Assembly: GCA_030549495.1 (NCBI GenBank)
Contig: JAUIRK010000360.1
Location: 116,001-180,000, forward strand
Origin: Nectonema munidae
Taxonomy: Eukaryota > Nematomorpha > Nectonematoida > Nectonematidae
Reading direction: 5' to 3'
DNA: 64,000 nt
The notes under the pieces were generated by a model. It searched no databases. It was not told where the DNA came from and saw only the letters and a list, made by a program, of their open reading frames with translations. Both the position numbers and the translations under genes were made by a program. Of this stretch, positions 33,880 through 46,479 are shown piece by piece; the stretch's first letter is position 1, and every line of letters begins with the position of its first letter.

Positions 33880-36060
33880 AAAATTTTGATTAATCAAAAA
33901 TATACCTAATAAAATATACCTTCAAATTTTAGATATAATATATTTGTATTTATACTAAATCGGTCATGCTGTTTTCATTTCTGGACTCATTTTTTACATT
34001 TAGGATTTGAAAATACCTATAAGTGTTAATCAAATTTGCGGTTTACTTGTAAAAATTATCTCCAAAAACATTCATTTAAATTTTACATAAAATATATGTG
34101 TTATACCAAATCGGCCATGCTGGTTTCATTTCTGGACTAATTTTTACGTTTAGAATCTGGAAATACCTATAAGTGTTAATCAAATTTGCGGTTTACTTGT
34201 AAAAATTGTCTCCAAAAACATTCCTTCACATTTTACATAAAATATATGCGTTATACTAAATCGGCCATGCTGTTTTCATTTCTGGACTCATTTTTTACAT
34301 TTAGGATTTGAAAATACCTATAAGTGTTAATCAAATTTGCGGTTTACTTGTAAAAATTATCTCCAAAAACATTCATTTAAATTTTACATAAAATATATGT
34401 GTTATACCAAATCGGCCATGCTGGTTTCATTTCTGGACTAATTTTTTACGTTTAGAATCTGTAAATACCTATAAGTGTTAATCAAATTTGCGGTTTACTT
34501 GTAAAAATTATCTCCAAAAACATTCATTTAAATTTTACATAAAATATATGTGTTATACCAAATCGGCCATGCTGGTTTCATTTCTGGACTCATTTTTTAC
34601 GTTTAGGATGTGAAAATACCTATAAGTGTTGATCAAATTTGCGCTTTACTTCTAAAAATAGTCTCCAAAAACATTCATTCAAATTTTACAATGAAATATA
34701 TGTTTTATACCAAATCAACCATGCTGTTTTCATTTCTGAACTCATTTTTCAAATTTAGAGGTTTTAAAATATCAGTCAAAATTTGAGGTTTACTTCTAAA
34801 AGCTATCTCCAAAAATATTCTCTCAATTTTACATGAAATATTTGTTTTTATGCCAAATCGATCATGCTGTTTTCATTTTTTACATTTAAGATTTGAAAAT
34901 ACCTATAAGTATTAATCAAATTTGCGGTTTACTTCTGAAAATTGTCTCCAAAAACATTCATTCAAATTTTACAATGAAATATATGTTTTATACCAAATCA
35001 ACCATGCTGTTTTCATTTCTGAACTCATTTTTCAAATTTAGAGGTTTTAAAATATCAGTCAAAATTTGTGGTTTACTTCAAAAAGCTATCTCCAAAAATA
35101 TTCTCTCAATTTTGCATGAAATATTGGTTTTTATACCAAATCGATCATGCTGTTTTCATTTTTACATTTAGGATTTGAAAATACCTATAAGTATTAATCA
35201 AATTTGCTGTTTACTTCTGAAAATTGTCTCCAAAAATATTCTCTTGAAATATATGTTTTTATACCAAATCAATCATGCTGTTTTCATTTTTTACATTTAG
35301 GATGTGAAAATACCTATAAGTGTTAATCAAATTTGCGGTTTACTTCTAAATATTGTGTCCAAAAACATTCATTAAAATTTTACAATTAAATATATATTTT
35401 TATACCAAATCAACCATGCTAGTTTCATTTATGGACTCAATTTTTCAGTTAGAATTTGAAAATAAATATACGTATCAATTAAATTTGCGTTTAGTACTAA
35501 AATTTGTTTTTATAGCAAATAGATCATGATGATTTCATTTCTGAACACAGTTTTCCCATTTAGAGCTTTTACTGCTAGTGTCAATCAAATTTGCGGTTTA
35601 TGTCTGAAAACTATATCCCAAAATATTCTCTCTAATTTTACATGAAATATATGTTTTTAAACCAATTCGACCATGATAATTTTTATTTCTGAAATCATTT
35701 TTTGCAATTAGAGGTTTTAAATGTCTGAAAGTGTCAATCAAATTTTCGATTTACGTCTAATGTCTACAGAAATATTTTTGAAATTTAAATAAAATATCTG
35801 TTTTTATGCCAAATGGAAGATGCTGGTTTCATTTTTGGACTCAGTTTTAGCATTTATGGTTTTAAAAGATCTGGAAGCTTGAACCAGATTTGCGGTTTAC
35901 TTCTAGATACTGTCTTCAAAAATATTTTCAAAAAAATAAAATATCTGTTTTATACCAAATCGACTATGCTTATTTTATTTCTGTACTGGATTTTGGATAA
36001 TACGATTAAAAAATATCTCGAAGTTGGAATTGAATTAGTAATGTATGCCTGAAAATCAGT
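33880..36060. repeat. Satellite array A, period about 150 bp, 14-15 monomers
   Basis: The marker CCATGCTG..TTCATTTCTG recurs at about 33966, 34116, 34267, 34417, 34569, 34719 and onward. Spacing is about 150 bp at first and shorter and less regular to the right. Other conserved words are GTTAATCAAATTTGCGGTTT and TCTCCAAAAACATTC. The first five units are the most alike; divergence increases towards 36.0 kb. Confidence 0.88.
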
Positions 36061-36610
36061 TCTGTAAAAAATTTTCAAAAAATGGCTGCATATTAGGTAT
36101 ATAGTAAAAATATATTCTTTTTTTTTGTATATTTTGGCTTATAATACTTTCTACAATCATCTTGAGTATGAAATATTTATTAAAAAAAATAAAACGTATT
36201 ATAAAATCTTTTGAAAATTTGCATGAGAGAAGGAACCAAGTTGAAAACTAATTGAAAAGAGAACATGTGATCAAAACAAATAATTAAAAAAAATATGTAT
36301 CTTGACTAAATGGAAGATCTACAATGTTCTAATGAACTAGGAAGTGGTTTAATTATAAATTATTAGATGCTTCAAAAAAGATTTTGACTGTGAAAAAGAA
36401 GTTCCTCTTTTACAAATGAAAAATATTTAAATCTATAGCTTATCATCTAGGATTACAGTTAACATTTAGCTAAAATGGGTAGGAAATCTGAAAATTTAGA
36501 ATAGGTCAGATTTATCAAAAATGGCACAGATGCCAATATGTGAGAATTTAGTCACTATCAAGATATTTTTAATTTAAATTGAATTTGTCCATCTTTTTCC
36601 TTTTGTATCA
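36061..36610. other. Spacer between the two satellite arrays
   Basis: Single-copy within this element but shared, inverted, with 9290-9500 and weakly with 19555-19680. Shared words include GATTACAGTTAACATTTAGC and CACTATCAAGATATTTTTAA. No coding potential. Confidence 0.6.
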
Positions 36611-37880
36611 GTTTTATTGATTTCATAAAAAATGAACATCACCATTAAATTCTGCATACTTGAAATGTATAAAAAACTTTAAAAGAATAAAAATTTTAAT
36701 TTTGACATGGGCTGTCATATTTAAATTATTTTGTCAGGTTTGACTAATATTTATAAAAAAAAAAAGGAATATAACCAGTAAACACAGCCTACTTGAAAGT
36801 GGGTATATGTGTGTAAAATGCCATGCACGGTAAACTTCATCACCTCCCTATACTTTCTATTACGTAATTCTCTAATTCAAAAAACCGTGCCTGATCCTTT
36901 CTTTTTGGGATAAATCAATTTTTTGACAGTTTTGATTGATTTTTATAAAAAAAATGAATATCACCACTGAATTACGCATGCTTAAATGGGTATAAATGTG
37001 TAAAAAACTTTATATTATTACTTAGATAAAAAGTTTCTTTTTAAGATGAGCTGTCATATATAAATCAATGCTTTGATAACTTTAATTGATTTTTATAAAA
37101 AAAAATGAATATCACCGCTGAATTCAGCATGCTTGAAAATGGATGTGTAAAAACATAATTATTTAGATTAAAAGCTTCTTTTTGAGATGAGTTGTCACAT
37201 TTAGATCAATTTTTTGACAGTTTGATTGATTTTCATAAAAAATGAATATCACCACTGAATTCAGCATATTTCAAAATGGGTATAAATGTGTAAAAAACTT
37301 TATATAATTATTTAGATAAAAAGTTTTTTTTTAGATGAGCTGTCACATTTAGATCAATTTTTAGACAGGTTTGATTGATTTTCATAAAAAATGAATATCA
37401 CCACTGAATTCAGCATATTTGAAAATGGGTATACATGTGTAAAAAACTTTATACTTAATTAGATAAAAAGTTCCTTTTTGAGATGAGCTGTCAAATTTAG
37501 ATCAATTTTTTGACAGGTTTGATTGATTTTCATAAAAAATGAATATCACCACTGAATTCAGCATATTTGAAAATGAGTACACATGTATAAAAAACTTTAT
37601 ATACTTATTTAGATAAAAAGTTCCTTTTTGAGATGAGCTGTCACATTTAGATCAATTTTTTGACAGGTTTGATTGATTTTCATAAAAAATGAATATCACC
37701 ACTGAATTCAGCATATTTGAAAATGGGTATACATGCGTAAAAAACTTTATATAATTATTTAAATAAAAAGTTCCTTTTTGAGATGAGCTGTCAAATATAA
37801 ATCAATTTTTTGACAGGTTTGATTGATTTTGATAAAAAAAAATGGACATCACCACTGAATTCAGCATAGTTGAAATATAT
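36611..37880. repeat. Satellite array B, period about 148 bp, about 8 monomers
   Basis: The marker GAATATCACCACTGAATTCA recurs at about 37106, 37245, 37392, 37540, 37691 and 37842, with diverged versions near 36630 and 36957. Other shared words are TTTTTGACAGGTTTGATTGA and GATGAGCTGTCACATTTAGA. Units are very similar between 37200 and 37800. Read inverted, array A monomers show a faint collinear likeness to these. Confidence 0.88.
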
Positions 37881-38119
37881 ATGTAACATTAAAAATATTT
37901 ATAAAAACTTATTAATATCTGAGAAAATAGGGGGGGGGGCACTTTACGCCCCCCCCCCCCCTCAGCACTTGATCGGACAAATTTTGCCCAGCACTAATAG
38001 GGTAAAACAATAAATCGTCTTGTATAGTGTGAATATCTTTAACTTTTAATACATCAATTTTGACCCAATGATAATAATAAATTAAATTTGAATGAATCTA
38101 AAGGACTTTATCTCAGCAG

Positions 38120-41100
38120 GACGCATAAAAATCTATGGTGGGCCACATGTGTTAATATATGTTAAAGTTATATGTTTAAAGAGACTAAACACAAAACTAA
38201 ACACCAAATAGGTCACCGATTTTGAACACCTAAAATTGTAAACATGTTTAAACTCTAAGCGTCTGAACACTTATAAGTTTATTTCTAAACGCTAAGATTC
38301 TAAACACTTTAACTATGAGGCGCTTAGGTGGTGGAAATTTAGTCCAAATGATGAAAGGTATGTTTGGACATGATTTCAAAAACATACCTCATTTGAACTT
38401 CTAGAATATACATGTGTAATTGATGAATTACCGCTCCAAAAATAAAAAAAAATACAATTTGAAAAAAATAAATAAAAATTTTAAAATTCAAGGTAATTTA
38501 TTGAAAATTGATTAAAAAAACACAAAATATATTCTCCAACATTTTACATGCTTTCCAAAAACTTCTTTTCAAACTTGACTAATTTTGTTGTTTTAAAAAA
38601 TGGATAATTGTCGTTGAAAACCATGTTTTGAAAGAAACCAAGTATTTGCAATTTTTTTGGATACTTAAGATCAAATACATAATATATTTTCAGCAAAAAT
38701 ATCAAGGCTTCTTTTATCAGATGTCCTAAATATAAAGAAACTCCATCTCCAACTACATATATCGATTTTGTGTAATCTTTTACTTTACGGTTCCGTCAAT
38801 CAAAAAATTTCTCTGACAAATTATTGGCTGTTGTGATGTCAATCAAACTATTATAATTTTTAAGTAGTTTTAATATATAGGCAATGCTATAAAGCATAAA
38901 AATTACAACATACATCTAAATGAATAAATAATATATTTATTTTACATTACTTAGTAAGCAAACATTTGATACAAAAATTGATTAAAAACTTTTTTTGAAA
39001 TCAAACTATAATAGAATTTCATTGAATATATTTTACTAAAAATTCTAAATCTAACTTATATAAAACTATGTCAGTAAATTTAAAAAAAATAGACAACATA
39101 AAAAATTCAAAAATTATAATAAAATTTTGTTGAATATATTTTACTAAAGATTCTAGATATAATTTACAAAAAATAAGTGAGTAAGTTAAAAAAAATGATA
39201 AAAATGAGTTAAAAATAAAAATACATACTTTATTTATTTCTGTTCAATACTTGAGTTTACATAATTTCTTCTAAAAGTTTAAAAACAAAGTGAATTACAA
39301 AAGAATATTAATGTATAGTTTTATTAAATTTTAAAAATCCAATTTATCATTCGTGAAATAAAAACCAGAACATCTAATCAATAGTAAAACACACAGAGCA
39401 ATCGATTTGCGTATAGCGTTTGTATTTTTGTTGTGTGGTTCTGGTTGTATTCGTATAAGATGTTTCGCTCAGCATAGATAGCAACACGCTTATGTGCTAA
39501 TACTGATTCATAAGTGTATGAATGTGTTTTGTATAGGTTTGAATAACAAAATCATTCTTTTGTAGTTATTACTTGATACCACACATATGCATCCAAACAA
39601 ATAAAAAACAACACACGGAAAATATAACCAAATTCACCCACATATGCTACACTCGCTCAAATCGATCAGGGACATGTATAATTTGACGAGTTGTTTTGAC
39701 ACGAGCGTAAGAAGTATATTTTATTTCATTTGTTCTATCAATTCATTTTCATCTGAAATGAATGAACTTATGGATACTACTCTGAGTGAGAATACAATTT
39801 TATCTGAAAATTGCAATTTTTCTTCTCTGTTACAAGTTTTAAATTCAAATGGTAAATTAGAAATTTTAGTTTGCCTCGCAGAAAGTTATTTTAAATATTT
39901 TCCAATGCAATGATTGCCAACAAAATTGTAAATTAATAAAGAGAAATGATGTATCTGATGGATATTGTTGGAAATGTTATGTTTGTGGTTAAAAAAGACG
40001 GTCTTTTTTGCAAAAAGCCACCTCACCTTATTCTATGATTTTGTTCATTTATGAATGGTGTCGTGACTATTCATTAGACGCTATTATTCATGAAACATCT
40101 ATTGGAAGTGGACGAACTGTTGTAGACTGGGCTAATTTTTGTAGAGAAATTGCTACACGTTGGGTTGAAATAAATTGTCTAACTATTGGAGGTTTTGATT
40201 AAAACTTTGAACAAATTATAGTAGAAATTGATCAAAGCACGTTTTTTCATATAAATTATCACAGAGGTACTTGGAGAGAAGGTCATTGGGTGTTTGGAGC
40301 AATTGAAAGAAATAGTAAGAAATGTTATTTAGATGAAGTTGAAGATAGGAGCGAAACAACTCTTATACAAATTATACAAAGACACATACTACTAGGATCC
40401 ATTATTGTTTCTGACGGATGGCCTTCTTACAGTAACATTTCTAACTATAATAATGGAGTTTATGATCATTGGGAGTTATACACCAACGTAACTTTGTTGA
40501 CCTAAATGATATGAACATTCACACGCAAAACGCGGGCCAAAGGAAAATCTAACGAATTATTCAAATCATATTTAGATGAGTTCGTTTTGAGAAGCAATTT
40601 TCTAAAAGCAAAATTATTTTCTGTTTTTAAATTCTTTAAAAGATTTATTGCAACCTTAAAGTATTGAACAGAGATAAACTATGTATTTTTTATTTATAAA
40701 TTAAATTTTTTTTTTTATTTACTCTATTTATCTTATAATAAATCTTATTTTATTCTATAAAAGAGAAGTTGGGTAATATACATCACAGAATTATTGTGCA
40801 CAAATAAAGTTTTAATTAAATAAATTAAATTTTTTTTAAAAGTTTTTATTGAAAGATTATTATTTAGTTTTTGCGTAAAACAATAACGAACACAAATTTC
40901 AAAAAATAAGACAGAAAAAACTTGTAAAATTGAGTTGAATTTTTGTAAAATACCCTCTTGAAAAAAAGAAGTTGAGTGAAATTATAGCTGGAAGGAAATC
41001 CAAAAAAAGTAGGAGATCAAATGAAACGAGAAGGCTTTTTGAAAATGAGAATGTAACAAGTGAAAAGAGATGTGTGATGGAGGGGGGAACAAAATAATCA

Positions 41101-41390
41101 AAACAGATGTGAAAATCGATGACAAATGTTAATTCATACCTATGCATATACAATATTGTATATTGACTGTGTACAATGTAACATGCATGCAGTAAATCTA
41201 GCTTTCTTGCGACTTTGAGTCGATAAGCTTCTCGTTTTTCATAGATTATCTTCAAAGTGTAAACACGTGTTGTCTAAACATAAGAGAAAGAGGACTCAAA
41301 AACACTGAAAATAACGTAGTGTTTAGAAATTAAACTCATAAACACTTTAAAACATGTCTAAACGCACTTTTTACAGTGTGGACTCAATTT
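38120..41390 (+). mobile_element. Merlin-type DNA transposon, limits approximate
   Basis: The transposase relic at 39.6-40.6 kb is flanked on both sides by DNA rich in CTAAACAC/GTGTTTAG words: 38170-38330 and, inverted, 41255-41380 (for example AAGTTTATTTCTAAACGC and GTGTTTAGAAATTAAACTC). These look like diverged subterminal inverted repeats. Exact ends and target duplication were not resolved. Confidence 0.4.
39644..40660 (+). pseudogene. Merlin/ISXO2-like DDE transposase relic
   Basis: A zinc-ribbon-like start (YFKYFPMQ then a frame change to CNDCQQNCKL...DGYCWKCYVCG) precedes SPYSMILFIYEWCRDYSLDA and IIHETSIGSGRTVVDWANF. After an in-frame TAA at 40200-40202 the same frame continues QIIVEIDQSTFFHINYHRG (first Asp) with WREGHWVFGAIER and IIVSDGWPSYSN (second Asp). 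A frame change follows, giving NFVDLNDMNIHTQN and then RKSNELFKSYLDEF. The N-I-E-x-x-W box that normally carries the third catalytic acid between those two pieces is missing. ISXO2-like proteins are the eukaryotic relatives of IS1016/IS1595 transposases. Confidence 0.78.
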
Positions 41391-41828
41391 CTACGCATAA
41401 ATGAAAAAATATGAGCACTGAAGCCCCATATGAGCGAACTGTACTCATATCAATTTGGATCTTCACACTTTTATTCGTGGTAATCTCTGAAATCAGAATT
41501 TTTTTATGATGCTTACTTTCAACATGCACTATATAATTTCAACCATATGATTTTAATTAATTCATAAAAGTTATATCAATTATTTTGAACATTATTCTTA
41601 GGATTAATTCTATAGGATTAATAGATAGTTTTAGCAAGCTATGCATAAAATCTCATCTAAATATGACACAAGAAATTGTTTTACTAGCATAAATATTCTT
41701 ATATATACAGTGGCATGCAAAAATTCTCGTCTACAACTAAAAACTATATTCTTTTTTTTATATATACATGCAAGTATTAATTTACTTATTGTATATTATA
41801 AAGCATGTATGTATATTATACATACAAG
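41391..41828. other. AT-rich stretch, nothing recognised
   Basis: No gene or element identified before the duplicated hAT end that follows. Confidence 0.4.
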
Positions 41829-41908
41829 CAATGGCGATTCTAGATTTTCAACAGTGAGGGGGCCAAACAAGGGCCAAGTTTTTAAAAAGTTGTAAAGAAA
41901 TAGGTTTA
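41829..41908 (+). mobile_element. Solo left end of the adjacent hAT MITE
   Basis: CAATGGCGATTCTAGATTTT, then GAGGGGGCCAAACAAGGGCC and TTGTAAAGAAATAGGTTTA, repeats the first 80 bp of the element starting at 41951. It is also preceded by CATACAAG (41821-41828), the same 8 bp that flank the complete copy. Confidence 0.7.
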
Positions 41909-41950
41909 ATGCTTGTATGTATATATTTGTATGTATATTATACATACAAG

Positions 41951-42392
41951 CAGTGGCGGTTCTAAATTTTCAAAAGTGAGGGGGCCAAACAAGGGCCAAG
42001 TTTTTAAAAAGTTGTAAAGAAATAGGTTTAAAACTAAAAAATTTAAAACTTATAACTTTTTTTCATGAGAATTACTTATCGATATTTAGAATTTTTAAAC
42101 TTTAGTTTTTTATAATCAGTTTGGGTGGTGCTCTCACGTTCCGATGCCAGCTGAGACATCAAATTAAGAGTGCTCTTGGTCTAAGATTCACTCGTCCAGA
42201 TAAAGGAGATATTTCTTATCTTGGATGCAAAACCCACTCAAAAAAATTAAATTATAAAAAGTTTCGAGTAAATTTTAAATCCAGTAAAATAGGTATTTGA
42301 TGTGGAGGGGCCAACATGGGGTTCAGCCAAAAAACTGGAGGGGGGAGGGGAGGGGCGGGGGCATGCCCCCCCCCCCCCTAAAACCGCCACTG
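41951..42392. mobile_element. hAT MITE, 442 bp, exact 8-bp duplication CATACAAG
   Basis: The ends are CAGTGGCGGTTCTA and, inverted, CAGTGGCGGTTTTA. CATACAAG lies on both sides (41943-41950 and 42393-42400). The interior has a G-rich run, then a C-run near the right end. No coding sequence. It is probably moved by a hAT transposase encoded elsewhere. Confidence 0.82.
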
Positions 42393-42400
42393 CATACAAG

Positions 42401-44647
42401 TAGTAAAATTTAAAAGTTTATTCTTTTTATATTTATAAAAAAAATCATTTATAAAGTTTACTTATTAAAAAACGCATTGCTAAGTTTTCGGCTATAGAAC
42501 TTTATTCATATTGCTTATTAAAAATTCCATATTTATATTCAGGTTTTTTTATGATAAATTTTTGGCAATCTTCTGTGTTTATCATAAAATCTTTTGTTTG
42601 GTTGAACTTTTCGATTTGATCATTTATGCCTTAAATATCATCAGAACTAAGGCCTAAAGTCGTATCTCTGTTAATAAATAGAAATCAACGAGCTATAACT
42701 AAATTCTTTGGATTATTAGCTAAAGGAATGAAGTATGCGAACGTTACTCCAAAAACATTTAATCATGAAAGATATGGTGATTTTTTTGAAATGATATATT
42801 TGTCAAACGTGGAAATGTGTGTCCCCTTTTTTCGTCTTCGCGTCAAACAAGGGCACATCACTCAGATCTATGCTTCATAAAGTGTACATTTCTCTTTGCG
42901 CTGGGCTGCAACACTTCAGCCTTCGTTTCACTGCTATTTTCACCAGCTTCTCATAGAGAGTGTATGCATGAAGAGATTTCTAGCTAGCTGATTTCACGAT
43001 GAAATGCGATACACGCACGTTTCACGTTAACTTAGGCACAATAATCCCTTAGTATAGCTTAGTAACGTTTCCTAAGTAAATAAAGGTATTCCAATTTTCG
43101 CGAAGGTTTAGCAAACAAAAGCCGTTTAATTCGTCACTACATTTGCAAATAGAAAGAGCTGGATCAGCAAATGAAAAGCGGCGTCACCTTCTTTTAAATA
43201 GATTTGGAAATTATAACTCACTTGCCAGTATGTTTCTTACAGTTCTCTTTTCACTCGTTCTATCAGTTGTTGGAGGTTCGCCTATTTTATCTACTGAAAA
43301 TAACATGATTTAATACAGTCCTATAATTTGATACTTTTTTTTTTTAGATATTCTACTTATTTTTCTATCTATTTAGAGAATACGAACTTTAATTAAAACC
43401 AATTCAAGAAATATAGTTACTCAGAAAGAAACATAGGAATTAAATTTTTGCAAAAAGTCAGCCCCTTTGTCTGAAATATGAATTCAAAATTTTATTTCAA
43501 GACAATTTGTGTTAAAATTAATGCCAACTATTCGTGTAAAGTCAATCCAAATAGATCTTTTTGGATGTTCAGCATGACGTAAAAGATGGCAGTTTTTTTA
43601 TACCTATCATCGGTGAAAATATGTAAATTACTCGGCATTTCCATATTTAAAATACATTAATCCATATATTTATTGACGCGAAACAAAATCAAAAAGGAAA
43701 CAACCATTGCAAAGAATTATAATAATAACCAATTTTCAAGTATTTGATACGAAGAACAGTTCGTGACTTCAGTCAAAATTTGTTGGCAGAAATTTTTTCG
43801 TAAGGGAATTTGGAGTTTACAAGCCAACCTTGCACGATACTGGTCTTTGTTTCTGTATAGAATTAAAGAATGAAAAGAGATAAAGGACAATTATGCAGAT
43901 GTTTGTCTTTCAAGGAACAAGTGGAAAGTAAAAATAATTACGCCCCTAATAAAAAATCAAGGAAATCATAAGATTAGAACCCAGAATTGAAAATTAACTT
44001 TTGAAGAAGAATAAGAATTTATATAGATGACAAAATTAAAGATATTTAATACAAATTCGAACATTTGTATCTAAAATGCAAAAATAGGCATATTTGGAAT
44101 CGTAGAAGAAATAAAGTAATCATACTCTTCAAAATTTTAAAATGCCAAAAAGCAGATAGAATGAAATCGCTTTTACTGCGTAAGAAATACATAGTTGAAA
44201 TACAAAACGTTCCTCCCTACTCTTTCATCTATTTTTTGGCGTAGCTGCAGTACATGCGATCTACACCTACACGGTAGATTTTCTGTCTCGACATCGTTTT
44301 CGAGAATTCAAAGACTTTTAGCAAATAAGTAAACAAAACAGACACCTTTTTCCTACTTTTTTGAAGAGAAAACAAAAAACTTGGAAAGCTTGGCTTGCAC
44401 AATGAGTATAAAAATAATCTGTTTTTGCATCATCTGTTATTCTTTTATAAACGCCTACTTATAGTTAATTCCTTATTTATTTCCTTGTTTTTATAGTTCT
44501 AACTTATCATTTAAGCCAAAAAATAGAGTATTAAAATTAAAATTTTCCCAGGTTGTTCTAAAAATGATGGCGAAGAATTATTTGGGCACATTTTATTTTA
44601 TTCAAATTTGCGAAATCCAAAAAGTTTATAAAACTCTTTTTTAAAAA
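42401..44647. other. 2.2 kb without a recognised gene
   Basis: A 75-codon stretch near 42640-42880 (TKFFGLLAKGMKYANVTP, then NHERYGDFFEMIYL) is open and looks protein-like but lacks an ATG and I cannot assign it. A less AT-rich patch at 42820-42970 is otherwise unremarkable. Confidence 0.35.
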
Positions 44648-45721
44648 GTTTTATGGACAGTAACCTATCGTACTAATTATATTTGGAAAGCGTGCTAACT
44701 AGTCGGTTTAACTTACTAATACAAATGAGTGTTAATACTTAATATGAGAGTATGTCATACTGAGGAGAATAGTAAATATTACTGATACAAAGTAGTAAAA
44801 TGTACTGAATTGTTCGACAAAATAACTAATTAAAATAGTAATGACTACTAAACCAAATAGGACCATATACTAGGATTATTAGTACACCCAATTTATTAGG
44901 TTAGTAAGTAATACCGAAGTAACTAGTATATATTTTTGTCCATATTTCGACTATTTAATTAGTAAATTCTACTAGCAAATTTATAATTAGCTTGCCCTAA
45001 AACAAAAATTGGTTCATGTAAAACAGCTGTACTTTTCAAAAATTTTCAGTCTAGCATATCGAATCAAAAAATAGAAAAACAAAAATTCAAAAGCTTTATT
45101 CAAAAAACAAGAAGAAGAGAGTACATCAAAAAAAGGTTTAAAATACATTTTTCATTTCTGTATTAATTTTGAATAGTACGGAAAGTATTCTTTTATCTAT
45201 CGTTTTATCACGTAAAGAAAAAATCATATTTTGTAAGAAAAGCCTACTTTTTTTTTTAACACAAGAGGGATATGACAAGTTGAAGATATAGGTAGAAGTG
45301 AACAATATTGTGAATGCAATCAAAAAACAATCAGAAAAACATATTAAAACATTATCAAAATAAAGAGAAAATGAATTTTTCGGATTTGAAAATATTTCAT
45401 CTTGCAATAGTATCATAATTTGTTTGGCATTGCCTCCATTATTTTCAAAGCTTAAAAGATTTTCAAAACTTTCTTTGAAGAGATTTGTGAGTCTAAGTAT
45501 TGTTAGAAGTAACTTGAGATCTTAAAAAAATTGTGTAGAGAACAAAAAAAGAGGAGAAAAAACATACATTTTTTACGTTCTTTATTAGATTCCTCTTCAT
45601 ATTGCACTAACACCTTTTCATAGATATGGCTATTGACATTTTTTATCATTGCATAAATTGAATACTGCTTGATTGTATTTTGCTAAACCGCTTTTGATGT
45701 TTGGATCCGGTATATCAAGTT
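44648..45721 (-). mobile_element. Second, partial copy of the CACTA-like element's 3' kilobase, inverted
   Basis: The reverse complement of this segment matches 28174-29243 almost base for base. It covers the gene-2 C-terminal coding part (45416-45138 reads LLQDEIFSNPKNSFSLYFDN and FTILFTSTYIFNLSYP), the intergenic part and the TTAGTA-rich 3' end. Small differences exist (an A-run indel, a C/T change near 45214, ASTYIF versus TSTYIF), so it is not a duplicate read-through of the same sequence. Confidence 0.85.
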
Positions 45722-46149
45722 AATCATTTGGCAAAAGTAGTTTACACATCATGTTTTAATAAGATCATTCATTTATCTTTTTAGCAGATCGCAGGGATTG
45801 CAAATATTTTGTTGCATCTAGAGATTGTTCTAGAAATGGCGTTCAAACTACCTGTCCAACACTATGCAAAGGTAATTGAAGTCAAGCACACACTTTTTCA
45901 ATTAAAGCCCTTTCTTAATTCATATGTGCTTTGCTTTGCTCTAGATTGGATAGGTAAAAATATCCTTATATATACACTGCAGCTGAATATATCTTGGCAA
46001 TTATGAGTTTTTTCAATTATTAGGATTATACTTTTTGTATTTATACATTATATTTTGAAGTGGCAATGCGTTATTGTTGTCACAACTATATATCAACAAA
46101 CTGAACCTACACAAAAAAATAGAAAAAGTTTAAGGATAGAACTTTACAG
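45722..46149. other. No gene recognised
   Basis: AT-rich. A 65-codon frame at 45809-46006 has no motif I know. Confidence 0.35.
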
Positions 46150-46479
46150 CAGCGTTTTTTAAACTTTTTTCACTGAGACCCATAGCCAGAAACGCAGTTT
46201 GCATCGCGACCCATAATACTTAGGTGTAATAAGATAAACTCTTTTCACTAGGTTCATTTATTCAGCATCGACAATTTATATGTATATTTTTTTTTACGAT
46301 TTGGATTTGTATGAATGAAATATTATTACTTTTAGAAAGACAAATATAGACGAAATTCCGACAGAAAGCTAAAGAACATAATATTAAAAAAAAAAGTTTT
46401 CCTTTCTTTTTTGCCACGATCGATTATATTTTTCACACGACACACTGAAAGGTCGGGACCGACAGTTTGAAAAACGCTG
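46150..46479. mobile_element. hAT MITE, 330 bp
   Basis: The ends are CAGCGTTTTTTAAAC and, inverted, CAGCGTTTTTCAAAC. The flanks CTTTACAG (46142-46149) and CTTTAGAG (46480-46487) match at 7 of 8 positions. Internal words such as GAGACCCATAG and GCGACCCATAA are common in this MITE class. Non-coding. Confidence 0.75.

Larger units (their letters stand above)
33507..38002 (+). mobile_element. Satellite-bearing TTAA/CCCT-ended DNA element, 4.5 kb, non-coding
   Basis: Perfect 16-bp terminal inverted repeats, CCCTATTAGTGCTGGG (33507-33522) and CCCAGCACTAATAGGG (37987-38002), lie beside TTAA on the left (33503-33506) and TAAA on the right. CCCT ends with TTAA targets are the piggyBac pattern. Just inside each end is a G/C hairpin (GGGGGGCGTAAAACGCCTCC on the left; a longer G-run/GCACTTTACGC/C-run on the right). 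The interior is array A, a short spacer, and array B, with no open frame. Related copies lie at about 9.2-13.2 kb and 19-22 kb in the other orientation. Confidence 0.8.

Noticed and set aside
33880-37880. The satellite arrays considered as a CRISPR array or centromeric satellite
   Set aside because: There are no short repeat-spacer units, and the arrays are bounded by transposon ends, so neither label fits.
40899-41255. 118-codon minus-strand frame with a hydrophobic N-terminus
   Set aside because: No recognisable domain, AT-driven composition, and it lies in the non-coding flank of the Merlin relic.
42640-42880. 75-codon protein-like frame (KFFGLLAKGMKYANVTP)
   Set aside because: No start codon, no splice sites that extend it, and no family I can name; noted in the region entry only.
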